In this document: positions 24,254-31,528 of the stretch, one piece after another
Position numbering within the stretch: the first letter of the stretch is position 1
Layout of the letters: the number at the start of each line of letters is the position of its first letter
Assembly (NCBI GenBank): GCA_016188965.1
Contig: JACPGT010000016.1
Location: forward strand, 1 to 42,778
Direction of reading: 5' to 3'
From: Microcaldota archaeon
GTDB taxonomy: Archaea > Micrarchaeota > Micrarchaeia > Norongarragalinales > Norongarragalinaceae
Length of the DNA: 42,778 bases
Program-made: the position numbers and the translations under genes
The notes under the pieces: generated by a model
Database searches by the model: none
Told to the model about the DNA's origin: nothing
The model's input: only the letters and a program-made list of their open reading frames with translations

Positions 24254-25084
24254 ATGTTGGATTTCCTGGTTTTCGGCATCGTGACCGCCATCGGTTGGGG
24301 CGCCGGCGATTTTTTGAACGCGCGTGCGGCCCGCAAGACCAACGCCTACAACGCCTTGGTCTTCAGCCTGGCTTTCGCGTCTATCCTTTGGATTTTGTTT
24401 GGCCTGTTCGGCGGACACTTCCGGCCTCTGACTGTGTTTCAGTACGTCTTGGCCCTTGCTGCGATCCTCCTTGTTTTTTTGGGTGACTTTCTCTTCGTGT
24501 CCGCTGCGAAAAGCGGCAAAATTGCCGTCGCGTCACCGCTTCTGGCTCTCGGCGGCGTGGTCGCCATGGCCCTGGGGCTTCTCGTGCTGGGGGAGCGGCC
24601 CGAACCGCTTTCCATTGCGTTCGCCGGTTTGGCCGTTTTTGGCGGCGTACTGGTGGGTTTGAAGGATTTACGTTCCTTGCATCCGGAACAAACCGCGCGC
24701 GTCATGGTTCCGGCCATCCTGGCCCACGGTGTGGCTTTTACCTTGATGGGCGTTTTGATTGGCCACGTGGGGGCTCTGACGGCGGCATCCTGGATGCAGG
24801 CGTTTATGCTGGTCTACCTGATTCCGTTCGCCTGGTTCAACAGGGGCAAACTTACCGTTCCGGTGGTTGAAAACGGGGCCGTTGGCATTGCCTATTTCTT
24901 CGGTTACTTCGCCTTTGCGATCGCCGTGTCCTCCGGCTTCGTTTCCATCGTCGCGCCCATTGCCAACTTGTTCCCCATGATTGCCGTCGGTTTGGCTGTC
25001 GCGGTGTATGGCGAAACGCTTGCGCGGCACCAATGGGTGGGCCTGTTCTTGGCCGTGCTGGCCTTGTTTGGGCTTGCGCTGTGA
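24254..25084 (+). CDS. EamA/DMT-family transporter, second copy
   Basis: 276 residues with ten helices in the same two-part layout (VFGIVTAIGWGAGDFLNARA in helix 1; a typical EamA C-terminal end GETLARHQWVGLFLAVLALF). ATG 24254 is preferred because it begins directly before helix 1. The longer frame from 24203 overlaps the preceding gene. It lies 19 bases downstream of the first EamA gene on the same strand, probably co-transcribed. Substrate unknown. Confidence 0.85.
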   Translation: MLDFLVFGIVTAIGWGAGDFLNARAARKTNAYNALVFSLAFASILWILFGLFGGHFRPLTVFQYVLALAAILLVFLGDFLFVSAAKSGKIAVASPLLALGGVVAMALGLLVLGERPEPLSIAFAGLAVFGGVLVGLKDLRSLHPEQTARVMVPAILAHGVAFTLMGVLIGHVGALTAASWMQAFMLVYLIPFAWFNRGKLTVPVVENGAVGIAYFFGYFAFAIAVSSGFVSIVAPIANLFPMIAVGLAVAVYGETLARHQWVGLFLAVLALFGLAL

Positions 25085-25103
25085 TGCGGCAGATGCGTTT
25101 TTG

Positions 25104-25163
25104 AGAAGAAGAAAATAAAAAAAGAAAAGGTTTTTTCAATCAAGACGATGCCCGTTTTGGGCG
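25104..25163 (-). terminator. Terminator of the SWIB-like gene
   Basis: On the minus strand, after the stop, a small GCCC-AAAAC-GGGC hairpin (25150-25162) is followed by a long T-rich stretch (complement of the A-rich 25104-25126). Confidence 0.5.
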
Positions 25164-25174
25164 TTATTCCGTTC

Positions 25175-25335
25175 TTAGCTGTTCGAGAGCTTGTTGCCCT
25201 TGACGAACTTCCAGAGCAGCTTCGTCATCTCGGACGGCGTAATCTTGCCTTTGCCGAAGACTTTGCTGATGGGCCAGTCGCTGACGCTGTCGAAGCTGAT
25301 GGTGTATCCACCGAACGGTTTCTTTACTGCCATTT
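25175..25335 (-). pseudogene. SWIB-like small protein with homopolymer frameshift
   Basis: The minus strand from ATG 25335 reads MAVKK. The main frame then continues as PFGGYTISFDSVSDWPISKV, FGKGKITPSEMTKLLWKFVK and GNKLSNS, ending at 25175. Start and body are out of register by one base at an A5 run (T5 at 25319-25323). One extra A gives MAVKKKPFGGYT and a 53-residue protein. AGGTGG (complement of 25340-25345) lies four bases before the ATG, confirming this start. The helix ITPSEMTKLLWKFVKGNKL resembles part of the SWIB/MDM2 domain, here in a truncated form. A sequencing error is as likely as real inactivation. Confidence 0.6.
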
Positions 25336-25397
25336 AACCACCTACGGTTTTTTTTGGGTCGCTTCTTTTTCCCTTTGCAGAACCGGCAGAGCGCCGA

Positions 25398-25412
25398 TTT
25401 TACGAGGTAAAA
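25398..25412. promoter_or_regulatory. Palindrome TTTTACGAGGTAAAA, candidate operator
   Basis: A perfect 6-bp dyad around GAG. On the minus strand it lies where transcription would start from the TTTAAAAA box at 25447-25440, upstream of the SWIB-like gene, a good place for a repressor. A half-similar sequence TTTTACGAGGGAAAA lies at 25486-25500. The rest of 25413-25611 shows no gene I can support. Confidence 0.35.
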
Positions 25413-25611
25413 ACGAGCGCACCTATTATCCGTGACTCCTTTTTAAAGGTATTCTACGACGTGGACGTAGAGGTAAATACCGTTTTTTACGAGGGAAAAC
25501 CCGCCGGCGTTTTTGCGTTGCTCCGACGTTGCTTTTTTTCCATTAAGGCCATCGGACGCAAGGGGGCCAATTCCGGGCCTTTTTTCTGGCCGTTTACTTG
25601 GCGTGCGGTTG

Positions 25612-28533
25612 TTACGCGCTACAGTCTTGCGGGCAGGTCTTGGCGGTTTCGCTTTTCTGGCAGAGGGCGTCGCCGCAGGCGGCCGTGCAGTCCGCCGGGC
25701 ATGTGCCGGTCTTGGATTCGTACGGGCTGCAGGTCTTGTCTCCGCAGGTTGGGCAGTCCCAGCCGCACGTCTTGTAGTTCTCGGATTTGCCGCAGGTGCC
25801 GTCGCCGCAGATGTCGGCGCAGTCCGCCTTGCACGTCTTTGGCGTCTCGTCGCCTTCGCATTTGCCGTTTCCGCAGGCCTTGCCGGCGGTGCAGTCCTGC
25901 GGGCAGTAGGCCTGTTCGTTCTTGCCGCATTGGCCGTCGCCGCAGGTGATCACGGCGCAATCGAACGGGCAGCTTTGCGGCGTCTCGCCTTTGCAGATTT
26001 TGTCGCCGCAGACGGGACTGCAGTCCTTGGGGCAGGTGTTGGAATTGTCCGGATAGGCGCAGTAGCCGTCGCCGCAGGTCGGGGTGCAGTCCTTGGGACA
26101 GCTGGCCGTGTTCTCGTTGCCGCCGCAGGTGCCGTCGCCGCAGGGCGATGGGCAGTCCGTGGCGCAGGTCTTGGCGGTTTCCTGGGCGTCACACTTGGCG
26201 TTGCCGCAGTAGGCTCCGGAATAGCCCGGATAGATAGTGGCCAGCGGGGGTTTGGCCGTGGCGGGGGCCGGGCAGTCGGCGGGGCAGGTCTTGGTGGTTT
26301 CCGCTCCGCTGCACTTGGCGTTGCCGCAGACGATGCCACAGTCCAGGGCGCAGCCTTCGTTCAGGTCGTGCACGTCGCATTGGCCGTCGCCGCAGGTGTT
26401 GGCGCAGTCCGCCGGGCAGCCGGATGCGGATTCCTGTGTTGAGCATTGGCCGTTGCCGCATGTGGGCTTGGCGCAGTCGGCGGGGCAATTGGCGGCGGTT
26501 TCGCCGCGTTGGCAGATTTTGTTGCCGCAGGACGGCGCGGCGGTCATCTTGGAAAATGCGCAGTCCTTCGGACAGCTTTGTGCGTTTTCCAGGTTCTGGT
26601 TGTTGGCCTGCTTGACGCTGCACGTGCCGTCGCCGCAGTACCCGCAGTCCGCGGCGCAGGTGGTGTAGCTTTCGCCTTTTTCGCAGATGCCGTTTCCGCA
26701 AGGCGTTCCGCAGTCCTCCGGGCAGATTTGGGGGTTCTCGCCGCCTTCGCATTTGCCGTTTCCGCAGGCTTTCCATTTGCAGTCCGTGGCGCAGTTGTCC
26801 GGGTTTTCGCCGGGTTCGCACACGGCGTTGCCGCACGCGTTGCCGCAGTCGAACGGACAGTTCGCGCCCTCGCCCCACGTGCATTTTCCGTCGCCGCAGG
26901 AGCCGCCGCAGTCCAAGGGACAGTTCTTCGGGTTCTCCGCCGGTTCGCAGACGAGGTTGCCGCAGGCGGCCGCGGGGCAGTCCTTGGCGCAGTTCACGAG
27001 GTTTTCGCCCGGCGTGCATTTCTTGTCACCACAGACGGGCACGGGCGTGGGTTTGAGCGTGGGTTGCGGCGGAGCCGTGGGTAGGACGGTGGGGCTTGGC
27101 GTGGTCTTGGGTTTGTACGTGGGCAGGGCTACGGTGGGAATCGCAGGTCCGCTGGTTGCGATCGGTCCGTTGGTGGCGGGTTTCAGCGTGGCGACCGGGA
27201 TGGGGTTGGATGGTTTTTCCGGTTTGTTGACGGTGTTGCCGCTGGCCGATGGCAACGGGCCGGTGGGCGGCTTCACGGAGGTCTTGGGCACGTCGGTGGG
27301 CGTGGGGGCGGATCGGCAGGAGAATCCGAATCCGCTCATTTGGCACGTCGTTCCGGAACAACAGGCGCCGAATAGCCCGAAGGGAAAACAGCTTTCGCCG
27401 GCGACGCGGCAGGTTCCGTCGGGTTGGACGAATCCGGCCCCGTTTTTCCTGTTCTCTGCGATTCCTTTTTCGATGTGTGCCGCGGCGGATCCCAGTTCGG
27501 CATCGGTAAGCTGGAGGTCGAGACTGACTTCGAAGGCGTTCCCGGCGGCAAGGCTGACGTGCGTCCATTCCACGGTGAATTCCGTCGCGTCGGCCGAGGC
27601 CTGGACGCGGGCAGGCTCGGGCATGATTTTCTGCACAAGGGCGTATTTCAGGGGGATGCGGGCTTTGAGGGGGCCGTTGAATCCGGCGGGGTTCTGGTAG
27701 GCAAAGATGGCGCGGAAGGCGCCTGCAGGCGTCTTGAAGAAGGTGAACGACGTGTCGGGGTCCAACGTCTTTTCCAACGCCTGCGTCGAAGTCTGTCGTA
27801 GTTGTGACGCGGCGGGTTGCGAGTCGACGGTAGTGCGGGTTCGCTCAAGAGTGCTTGAGTCCAATAGTCGGGATGGCACGATGCGGATGCGGGTGCCTTT
27901 CGGGATTCGCGACCAGTAATAGGAGGTCCATCCGTTCCCCAACTCGGTGTTGGATGTGGGAGCGATGGAGAATTGGTAGGTGTTGGCCGTGGGCAGGCGG
28001 AGTTCGAGGTTCTGGCTTGGCGCATCTTCGAACGCGAGGCAGCTTGTGTCAGCCGGGCATCCGGTCGCGTCGCCGGAATCGAAGAAAAGGGCGGTGGCCT
28101 TGTCGGCTTCGATGTAGAATCCGCCGTAATCGGAACAATCGCATTGGACGGCGTCCCGGTATCCGAAGGGCTTGAACGTGGCGGTGGGTTGGAATGCCGC
28201 GCCGGAAAAGCAGGCGGGGCTTTGGCGGGCTTCGATTCCGCATTTCTTCTTATCCACGTCCTTGATGCCGGATTCGGTCTGGATGAAGGCGCCTTGGAGT
28301 ACGACGATGGCCAGGACGACGATAAGCAAGACTCCGCCTAACAACAAGACGTATTCGAACGTGCCTTGTCCGCGGGTTGGTTTTGCTAATTTGAGGGGGC
28401 GAGGCGCAGGGCGTGCCAGGGGGAACTGTGGTTGCCGACGATGCACCGGTGCATCGTCGGTTGCTTCCGTGCTCCCGGGGCGACCACTGTATTCAAACGT
28501 TCCTTGGCCCCGGCTGGTATTCGTCTTCCCCAT
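25612..28533 (-). CDS. Secreted or anchored protein with class III signal and twenty Cys-rich repeats
   Basis: 973 residues. The N-terminus carries RGQGTFEY twice (residues 8-15 and 54-61). The second adjoins a membrane helix (YVLLLGGVLLIVVLAIVVL), forming a class III signal for a prepilin-type peptidase. Then come: a beta region; the module KARIPLKYALVQKIMPEP with VEWTHVSLAAGNAFEVSL, shared with the surface proteins at 1222 and 11702; a small Cys cluster (CFPFGLFGACCSGTTC); a Pro/Thr linker; and from residue 501 twenty repeats of pattern CG[DN]xxC-x-E-x-C-x2-DC with four cysteines each. Disulfide- or metal-stabilised rods outside the cell are likely. Start 28533 fits TTTTTAAC near 28555-28563 (leaderless). 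Function unknown. Confidence 0.85.
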   Translation of the reverse strand: MGKTNTSRGQGTFEYSGRPGSTEATDDAPVHRRQPQFPLARPAPRPLKLAKPTRGQGTFEYVLLLGGVLLIVVLAIVVLQGAFIQTESGIKDVDKKKCGIEARQSPACFSGAAFQPTATFKPFGYRDAVQCDCSDYGGFYIEADKATALFFDSGDATGCPADTSCLAFEDAPSQNLELRLPTANTYQFSIAPTSNTELGNGWTSYYWSRIPKGTRIRIVPSRLLDSSTLERTRTTVDSQPAASQLRQTSTQALEKTLDPDTSFTFFKTPAGAFRAIFAYQNPAGFNGPLKARIPLKYALVQKIMPEPARVQASADATEFTVEWTHVSLAAGNAFEVSLDLQLTDAELGSAAAHIEKGIAENRKNGAGFVQPDGTCRVAGESCFPFGLFGACCSGTTCQMSGFGFSCRSAPTPTDVPKTSVKPPTGPLPSASGNTVNKPEKPSNPIPVATLKPATNGPIATSGPAIPTVALPTYKPKTTPSPTVLPTAPPQPTLKPTPVPVCGDKKCTPGENLVNCAKDCPAAACGNLVCEPAENPKNCPLDCGGSCGDGKCTWGEGANCPFDCGNACGNAVCEPGENPDNCATDCKWKACGNGKCEGGENPQICPEDCGTPCGNGICEKGESYTTCAADCGYCGDGTCSVKQANNQNLENAQSCPKDCAFSKMTAAPSCGNKICQRGETAANCPADCAKPTCGNGQCSTQESASGCPADCANTCGDGQCDVHDLNEGCALDCGIVCGNAKCSGAETTKTCPADCPAPATAKPPLATIYPGYSGAYCGNAKCDAQETAKTCATDCPSPCGDGTCGGNENTASCPKDCTPTCGDGYCAYPDNSNTCPKDCSPVCGDKICKGETPQSCPFDCAVITCGDGQCGKNEQAYCPQDCTAGKACGNGKCEGDETPKTCKADCADICGDGTCGKSENYKTCGWDCPTCGDKTCSPYESKTGTCPADCTAACGDALCQKSETAKTCPQDCSA
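28351..28380 (-). repeat. Class III signal motif, inner copy
   Basis: Encodes TRGQGTFEY directly before the membrane helix. It matches 28489-28518 with about six differences in 30 bases, all but one synonymous within RGQGTFEY. The copies are 138 bp apart. Confidence 0.85.
28435..28460. repeat. Perfect 26-bp palindrome inside coding sequence
   Basis: CCGACGATGCACC followed directly by GGTGCATCGTCGG: 13-bp arms with no loop. It lies in the in-frame insert between the two signal-motif copies. The surrounding spacer also holds GAGGGGGCGAGG (28393-28404), GTGCCAGGGGGAA and CTCCCGGGG, like the smc spacer. Confidence 0.95.
28489..28518 (-). repeat. Class III signal motif, outer copy
   Basis: Encodes SRGQGTFEY near the start codon, separated from the membrane helix by a Pro/Arg-rich insert of 38 residues between the two motifs. 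It is not followed by a hydrophobic stretch, so only the inner copy can serve as a class III signal in the usual way. Confidence 0.8.
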
Positions 28534-28603
28534 GATTTCAGAAGGAATCCGCGGTTAAAAAGGTTTGAGTGGTGCGGAGGCTGTGCCGCTCTTAGCGCCG
28601 TCT

Positions 28604-29422
28604 TCAAAGCGGAACGAGCCTTCTATGGATGCCGAGGGAGTCGATGGCCGCCATGTCCTCGCGCGTCAGCGTGAAGTGCAAGGTGCCGAGGTTTTCCTCC
28701 AGATGCTTCTCTTTTGAGGCCTTGGGGATAGTAGATAGGCCGTGCTGCAGGAGCCACCGCAGGCTCACCTGGGCGACGGACCGTTGGTGGCGGTTCGCGA
28801 TTTTCGTCAACACCGGATCGTCCATGATGATGCCGCGGGCAATGGGGCAATAGGCCGTGACGTGGACTCCGTTTTTTCGGCAGGTTTGAAGCAGTTCCTT
28901 CTGGAAGAGGTACGGATGGAACTCGACTTGGTTGACTGCAACGGCAATGCCTTCGTCTTTGGCGAGTTGCAGGGCGTGGCGGAGTTGGTCTTTGTTGAAG
29001 TTGCTGATGCCGACGTTGCGTACGCGTTTTTCCTCCAACAACCGGCGGAAGGCGCGGAACGTTTCATCCAGAGGTACGCGTCCGGGCCAATGCAGCAGGT
29101 ACAAGTCGAGGTAATCCGTTTGCAGGCGCTTGAGGCTGGCATTGCATGCCGCCATTACGCCGTCGAAGTGGGCGTTTTGGGGCATGACTTTGCTGGTGAG
29201 GAATAATTCGGAGCGGGTGGGGCCGCTTGCGGCGATTGCGTCGGCGATTTGGGTTTCGTTGCGGTATAGTTCGGCAGTATCGATGTGCCGATAGCCCAAT
29301 TCCAGTGCTTTGCGGACCGCATGTTCGCATTCATCGCCGCGCAACCGCCACGTGCCCAAGCCGAAGGCGGGCATGTCGCCGGAAGGCAGTCCAATCACGG
29401 GGATTTCAGGCTTTCTGGGCAT
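28604..29422 (-). CDS. Aldo/keto reductase
   Basis: A 272-residue NADPH-dependent TIM-barrel reductase of carbonyl compounds, expected in the cytosol. The catalytic tetrad is intact: Asp48 (YRHIDTA), Tyr53 (ELYRNE), Lys78 (LTSKV) and His111 (LLHWP). Cofactor-binding signatures VGISNFN and IPKASKEKHLEEN are present. Length and order match the 2,5-diketogluconate reductase-like AKR group. The physiological substrate is unknown. It lies 70 bp upstream of the Cys-rich gene on the same strand and 81 bp after another gene, with no obvious functional link. Confidence 0.92.
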   Translation of the reverse strand: MPRKPEIPVIGLPSGDMPAFGLGTWRLRGDECEHAVRKALELGYRHIDTAELYRNETQIADAIAASGPTRSELFLTSKVMPQNAHFDGVMAACNASLKRLQTDYLDLYLLHWPGRVPLDETFRAFRRLLEEKRVRNVGISNFNKDQLRHALQLAKDEGIAVAVNQVEFHPYLFQKELLQTCRKNGVHVTAYCPIARGIIMDDPVLTKIANRHQRSVAQVSLRWLLQHGLSTIPKASKEKHLEENLGTLHFTLTREDMAAIDSLGIHRRLVPL

Positions 29423-29503
29423 GGAAAAGCAATGCGGGCGATGTCGTAAATGGTTTTCGACGCGCTTTGCCCGTTGGCCGTGTGGCTTTTGGTCGTCTTT
29501 TTT

Positions 29504-30751
29504 TCAGTGGCCGTGTGAGTCGCCGCTCTCTTCGCCGCTTTCTTCCTGTTGTTTTTTGCGGTACATCCAGAAGCCGTACGCGCCCAGCGCAAGGACGATG
29601 ACGAGGATGAGCCAGTTGGTCGGGTCGTCCTCCGTTTTGGGCTTCGGAGTCGAAGTCGGTGCGATCAGGCGGTCATAGCGGGCCTTGAGGTCCACCATTT
29701 CGGCCTTGACGGTCGGCAGGTTGTCCAGGACGAATTGGTAGTTTTCGGCCGTGCGCTTGTCCCGCGCGTCCACGATTTCGGCCCAGTCGGACTTGATTTC
29801 CCTTACGTCGCGTTCCAGTCCGGCGGAGCGCAGCAGGGCCTCGCTTTGCACCACTTGGCGGTATTGCGGCAGGGCCTCGTCGTACGCCGCGTTGGCGCGG
29901 CAGCTTAAGTCCTGGAAGAAGAAGGATGAAACGCTGTCGTTGACCCACTGCGGCCGCTGGGATATGAGCGTGGCCAGGTTCTTTCGGGGATCGGTGGTCT
30001 TGGCTTTGGCGTATAGGCTGGAGATGCCGATGTCACGCAGGTTCTCCAGGTTGGTGTTGATGTTCTTGTTGTCCGGGTCAGGAATGCTTTGCTCGTACAG
30101 CTGGCGTTCGGCGTTGGTGATGGCCTTGCTGTAATCGTCGTACGCTGCCAAGTAGTCGAACAAGGCGGTGAACGAGGCGTTGTACTGTTGGATGACCGCG
30201 GCGGCGCCTTCGGAGCTGGGCGCGTCCAAATGGAGTTGTTCTTCCGAAACCGTGTTGGACAATTGCAGCAGCAGGACGTCGGATTTGGAGCGCAGTGCGT
30301 CGAGGCGTGATTCGAGCTGTTGGAAGGACAATTGCGGGTACTTGGCCGTGGTCTGCGTCTGGAATACCTGTAGCTTGGCGTATTGGTCTTCCAGGATGTC
30401 CTGTCCGGCTTGCGTGGCGGCCGTCATGGTGTCGGCGGAGAAGCCTTTGGCTTTGATTTGTTCGCGGAAGAGCAAGTCGTTATACAGTCCGGTGCCCATG
30501 CGTGCAAGCCGGGCCGGGTCGCGGACCAATTCGCCGTCCTCCTGGTTGACGGCGGCCACCATGCGGCGCGCATTGGACAGCGGGTAATAGAACACGTAGT
30601 GCGGCGTGTCCTCCATCAGGAACGTTTGTCCCAACGGCTGGAGTTGTGGATTGTTTTCCTGTAGGCACGTGCCCAGCGCTTCCAGCGCCTCGCTGGATGA
30701 GATGGCCAGCAATACGGGCGAAAAAAGCAGCAGAACGACGAGCGCGCGCAT
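29504..30751 (-). CDS. Exported helical protein with C-terminal anchor, unknown
   Basis: 415 residues. A signal peptide (MRALVVLLLFSPVLLAISSS) is followed by a long, mostly alpha-helical, partly coiled-coil extracytoplasmic region (QQLESRLDALRSKSDVLLLQ; LERDVREIKSDWAEIVDARD), a short Pro/Thr linker, one membrane helix (WLILVIVLALGAYGFWMY) and a charged tail ending in DSHGH. I recognise no family. The N-terminal segment near GQTFLMEDTPHYVFYYPLSN may be a separate small domain. It is divergent from the methyltransferase gene; the 57-bp spacer holds both promoters. Confidence 0.75.
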   Translation of the reverse strand: MRALVVLLLFSPVLLAISSSEALEALGTCLQENNPQLQPLGQTFLMEDTPHYVFYYPLSNARRMVAAVNQEDGELVRDPARLARMGTGLYNDLLFREQIKAKGFSADTMTAATQAGQDILEDQYAKLQVFQTQTTAKYPQLSFQQLESRLDALRSKSDVLLLQLSNTVSEEQLHLDAPSSEGAAAVIQQYNASFTALFDYLAAYDDYSKAITNAERQLYEQSIPDPDNKNINTNLENLRDIGISSLYAKAKTTDPRKNLATLISQRPQWVNDSVSSFFFQDLSCRANAAYDEALPQYRQVVQSEALLRSAGLERDVREIKSDWAEIVDARDKRTAENYQFVLDNLPTVKAEMVDLKARYDRLIAPTSTPKPKTEDDPTNWLILVIVLALGAYGFWMYRKKQQEESGEESGDSHGH

Positions 30752-30808
30752 AGGTTTTGGGTAGGAAATCTGTGCCTTTAATATGCTCGTTTTCCTCGTT
30801 CATCTGCC

Positions 30809-31519
30809 ATGTCCAGTGCCTCTTGCATCCGTGTTGTCCTGGTGCGTCCGGTCTATTCGTCCAACCTCGGTTTGGTCTGCCGCGTGATGAAGAACTTCGG
30901 CTTTTCGGACCTCGTCGTCGTCCAGCCCGCTTCAAAGCCCGTGAAGACCAAGACGGCGTACATGTACGCCAAGCATTCCAAGGAAGTGTTACAAAACGCC
31001 CGCGTGGTCAAGTCGTTGGACGCTGCGGTGTCCGACTGCCAGCTCGTCGTGGGCACTACCGGCATGCCGGCGCGCTTCCACCGGCAATTCAAGCGATGCA
31101 TTTCTTTTTCCGAACTGCCCGGACGGCTTTCGGGTTCGGTTGCGCTGGTCTTCGGCAGCGAAGGCTCTGGCCTCAACGAGGCGGAAACGAATGCCTGCGA
31201 TTGGATGGCTTACGTCCCGGCCAACGCGGCTCACCCCGTATTGAACCTCTCGCATGCCGTGGCCGTCGTGCTGCACGCGCTGTCCGGACTGACGTGGAGT
31301 CCCGAGCCGGACCTGGCGCCGGCGTCGTCGCGGCGGTTGTTGGAGGAAAAATTCGCAGGCCTGATCGCTGATTCGCCGTACGTCAAGGACAAGAAGAAAG
31401 TCACCTTGGCCTTCCGCAGGATCCTGGCAAAAGCGCAGGCCTCGACGGACGAAGTACGTACCCTGATGGCGGGATTGGCGGCGTTGGAACGCAAAAACCG
31501 GTCCAAACGCACGGCATGA
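30809..31519 (+). CDS. TrmH-family (SpoU) RNA 2'-O-methyltransferase, TrmJ-like
   Basis: 236 residues with the knotted SPOUT fold motifs. Motif 1 is NLGLVCRVMKNFGF with the catalytic-type Arg, motif 2 LVFGSEGSGL (about 113-122), motif 3 PVLNLSHAVAVVLH (about 144-157). A C-terminal helical segment follows. TrmJ relatives methylate the ribose of tRNA position 32 with S-adenosylmethionine. Substrate assignment is by family resemblance only; the archaeal members vary. TTTAATAT near 30777-30784 predicts a start near the ATG, so the message is probably leaderless. The next gene converges on it. Confidence 0.85.
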   Translation: MSSASCIRVVLVRPVYSSNLGLVCRVMKNFGFSDLVVVQPASKPVKTKTAYMYAKHSKEVLQNARVVKSLDAAVSDCQLVVGTTGMPARFHRQFKRCISFSELPGRLSGSVALVFGSEGSGLNEAETNACDWMAYVPANAAHPVLNLSHAVAVVLHALSGLTWSPEPDLAPASSRRLLEEKFAGLIADSPYVKDKKKVTLAFRRILAKAQASTDEVRTLMAGLAALERKNRSKRTA

Positions 31520-31528
31520 GCCTGCGCG

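Noticed and set aside
25461-25949. Plus-strand frame starting MDVEVNTVFYEGKPAGVFALL
   Set aside because: The first 25 residues look protein-like, but the frame runs on antisense through the Cys-repeat gene without a stop and becomes Arg/Cys-rich; the TATA-like box would start transcription after the GTG.
25619-27030. Regular short repeats at DNA level (GCCGTCGCCGCAG-like) resembling a CRISPR or satellite array
   Set aside because: The periodicity is that of the four-cysteine protein repeats in a continuous minus-strand reading frame; repeats differ by codon and there are no unique spacers.
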